Positions 4,552 to 5,600 of a DNA stretch of 5,600 bases are shown piece by piece; the first letter of the stretch is position 1, and each line of letters starts with the position of its first letter. The notes beneath the pieces are model-generated. The model was not told where the DNA came from. It did not search any database and was given only the letters and a program-made list of their open reading frames with translations. The DNA comes from Candidatus Poribacteria bacterium (GTDB lineage Bacteria > Poribacteria > WGA-4E > WGA-3G): assembly GCA_009835515.1 (NCBI GenBank), contig VXXH01000780.1, forward strand, positions 1-5,600, written 5' to 3'. A program made the position numbers and the translations under genes.

Positions 4552-5600
4552 TCAGCAGCCATCTGACAAAACGACATCGTCTATATTTTCTGTAACGCGC
4601 GCCTTGAAGAGACGCAACTTCTCATAAATATTTTCTGTGCTATGCTTGAAATGAACTTCAAGATAGAGCCGCCACAGTCGAAGCGTCAAGTCATAGTAGA
4701 TAGTGGGTTCTTCGTAAGGCAGATCCTCAATTCCTTCGGGACCGACCTCGCGTAGCACACGGATAAGTTCTTTCTCAAACGTTCGGGGGTACCCAGTATT
4801 GTACATCACAATATCAGCGAGTTTGGCATTGAGGTTAACATGTGCAGTATAACCCATTGATACACTATAGAATGCACTATCAAACTGCTCACACATCTCA
4901 TCCGATAGCCAAGCAGCTATATCGGTTGCTACCTCGATTGACATCGTCTCCGTTTTGGGCAGGACGCAACGGAAACCGAGAGTTCCCATACCATCATTTA
5001 CAGGATGTTGGCTTCTCTTTGCAATTTGGATAACTTTCGCACCACTAAACCAAGAGCCGCCTCGCGCCCTATGATACCTGCCGTGGATATCGTCAACGTC
5101 TAACTGCTCTAAGCACCATTCTTCAACGTTGCCTGCCATGTCATATAGACCGTATTTGTTGGGCGCATAACTCCCCACTTCTTTCGTCGGCGGGTTCCTG
5201 AAGCTTGCGCTGCGGGTGTAACGGTTGTAATTGGCTCTACGACGAGGTTTAGCGTCGCCCCACGGATATTTTTTGCCTTCTAAGGTGCCGCGCGCCGATC
5301 TTTCCCATTGTGCTTCTGTTGGTAATTCTTTGCCCATCCATTCCGCATAGGCTTTGGCGGCAAACCAACTGATGTTCACCACCGGATGATTCGCTTTACC
5401 CTTTGGATACATATTGCCATTCCAACCAGATAAGTAGCCATCCCCTACTACTGAGGTTAAGGCTTTGTCTTTTCGCCACTCGGGATTCTCTTCAATAAAC
5501 TTCCTGTATTCTGCGTTTGTGACTTCATACGCGTCCATGTAGAATGCGTCAATGCTATCTCCTGCAGGAATTAGTACCATCCCTTCGGGGACTTCAGGTG
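4552..5600 (-). CDS. FGE-sulfatase-fold (SUMF1-like) protein without catalytic cysteines, 5' end beyond window
   Basis: The frame is open to the right edge. Codons before the ATG at 5580 read PEVPEG and continue into MVLIPAG, the usual domain opening, so that ATG is internal and the true start is outside. Numbered from that Met, signatures are FYMDAYEVTNAEYRKF (13-28), GNHPVV-like ANHPVVNISWFAAKAYAEW (63-81), ELPTEAQWERSARG (85-98), KYPWGD (104-109), YGLYDMAGNVEEW (143-155), RGGSW (173-177) and LGFRCV (201-206). True FGE oxidises a sulfatase cysteine using two cysteines just after GGS[WY]; here those positions appear to be S179 and I184, so a structural, binding or other enzymatic role is more likely. 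The domain ends near residue 207. About 135 further residues are soluble, mixed helical, rich in Glu and Tyr and unrecognised, ending in Gly-Cys. The spacing between VLIPAG and FYMD is shorter than usual. Confidence 0.88.
   Translation of the reverse strand, partial: PEVPEGMVLIPAGDSIDAFYMDAYEVTNAEYRKFIEENPEWRKDKALTSVVGDGYLSGWNGNMYPKGKANHPVVNISWFAAKAYAEWMGKELPTEAQWERSARGTLEGKKYPWGDAKPRRRANYNRYTRSASFRNPPTKEVGSYAPNKYGLYDMAGNVEEWCLEQLDVDDIHGRYHRARGGSWFSGAKVIQIAKRSQHPVNDGMGTLGFRCVLPKTETMSIEVATDIAAWLSDEMCEQFDSAFYSVSMGYTAHVNLNAKLADIVMYNTGYPRTFEKELIRVLREVGPEGIEDLPYEEPTIYYDLTLRLWRLYLEVHFKHSTENIYEKLRLFKARVTENIDDVVLSDGC

Noticed and set aside
4942..4944. ATG at 4944 as the start of a separate gene for the C-terminal extension
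   Set aside because: It is in frame with no intervening stop, and the only upstream GGAG is just 3 bases away, too close for a good ribosome binding site. A fused protein is simpler.
5578..5580. ATG at 5580 as the start of the FGE-fold gene
   Set aside because: In-frame codons upstream (PEVPEG) continue the usual domain opening to the window edge without a stop, and there is no properly spaced ribosome binding site.

Overview
This window comes from a bacterial genome or metagenome-assembled genome of moderate GC content. All four protein genes are on the minus strand and are separated by AT-richer spacers. No rRNA, tRNA, CRISPR array, transposase or phage gene was seen. Three things recall the sponge-associated and marine Candidatus Poribacteria or a similar uncultured lineage: a phytanoyl-CoA dioxygenase-like protein, a formylglycine-generating-enzyme-fold protein of the 'AFYMDAYEVTNAEY' style, and small intergenic hairpins with the core GGCACAAGACC. 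This assignment rests on remembered sequence style, not on a search, so it is tentative.

Layout from the right edge, in the direction of transcription. (1) 5600-4552: a protein with an FGE-sulfatase (SUMF1-like) domain, open at the window edge. It lacks the two catalytic cysteines of true formylglycine-generating enzymes and has a C-terminal extension of about 130 residues that I do not recognise. A GC-rich hairpin follows its stop. (2) 4551-4240: a spacer with two good sigma70-like promoters reading towards the next gene. (3) 4239-3061: a complete Fe(II)/2-oxoglutarate dioxygenase of the PhyH family. (4) 3060-2445: a 616-base non-coding spacer. It holds two copies of a small hairpin repeat, a degenerate CGCGGATT repeat, a plus-strand promoter-like sequence and dyads in the probable leader of the next gene. 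(5) 2444-975 and 965-1: a tightly coupled pair, a circularly permuted ATP-grasp protein (DUF404/DUF407 type) followed after 9 bases by an alpha-E protein (DUF403), which leaves the window at the left edge close to its expected C-terminus.

The ATP-grasp/alpha-E pair is the clearest functional unit. Comparative genomics places such pairs in predicted peptide-synthesis or peptide-tagging operons, often with transglutaminase-like and proteasome-like (Anbu) genes. Those partners would lie beyond base 1 here and cannot be seen. The dioxygenase and the FGE-fold protein look like separate transcription units, and nothing in the sequence links them functionally to the pair.
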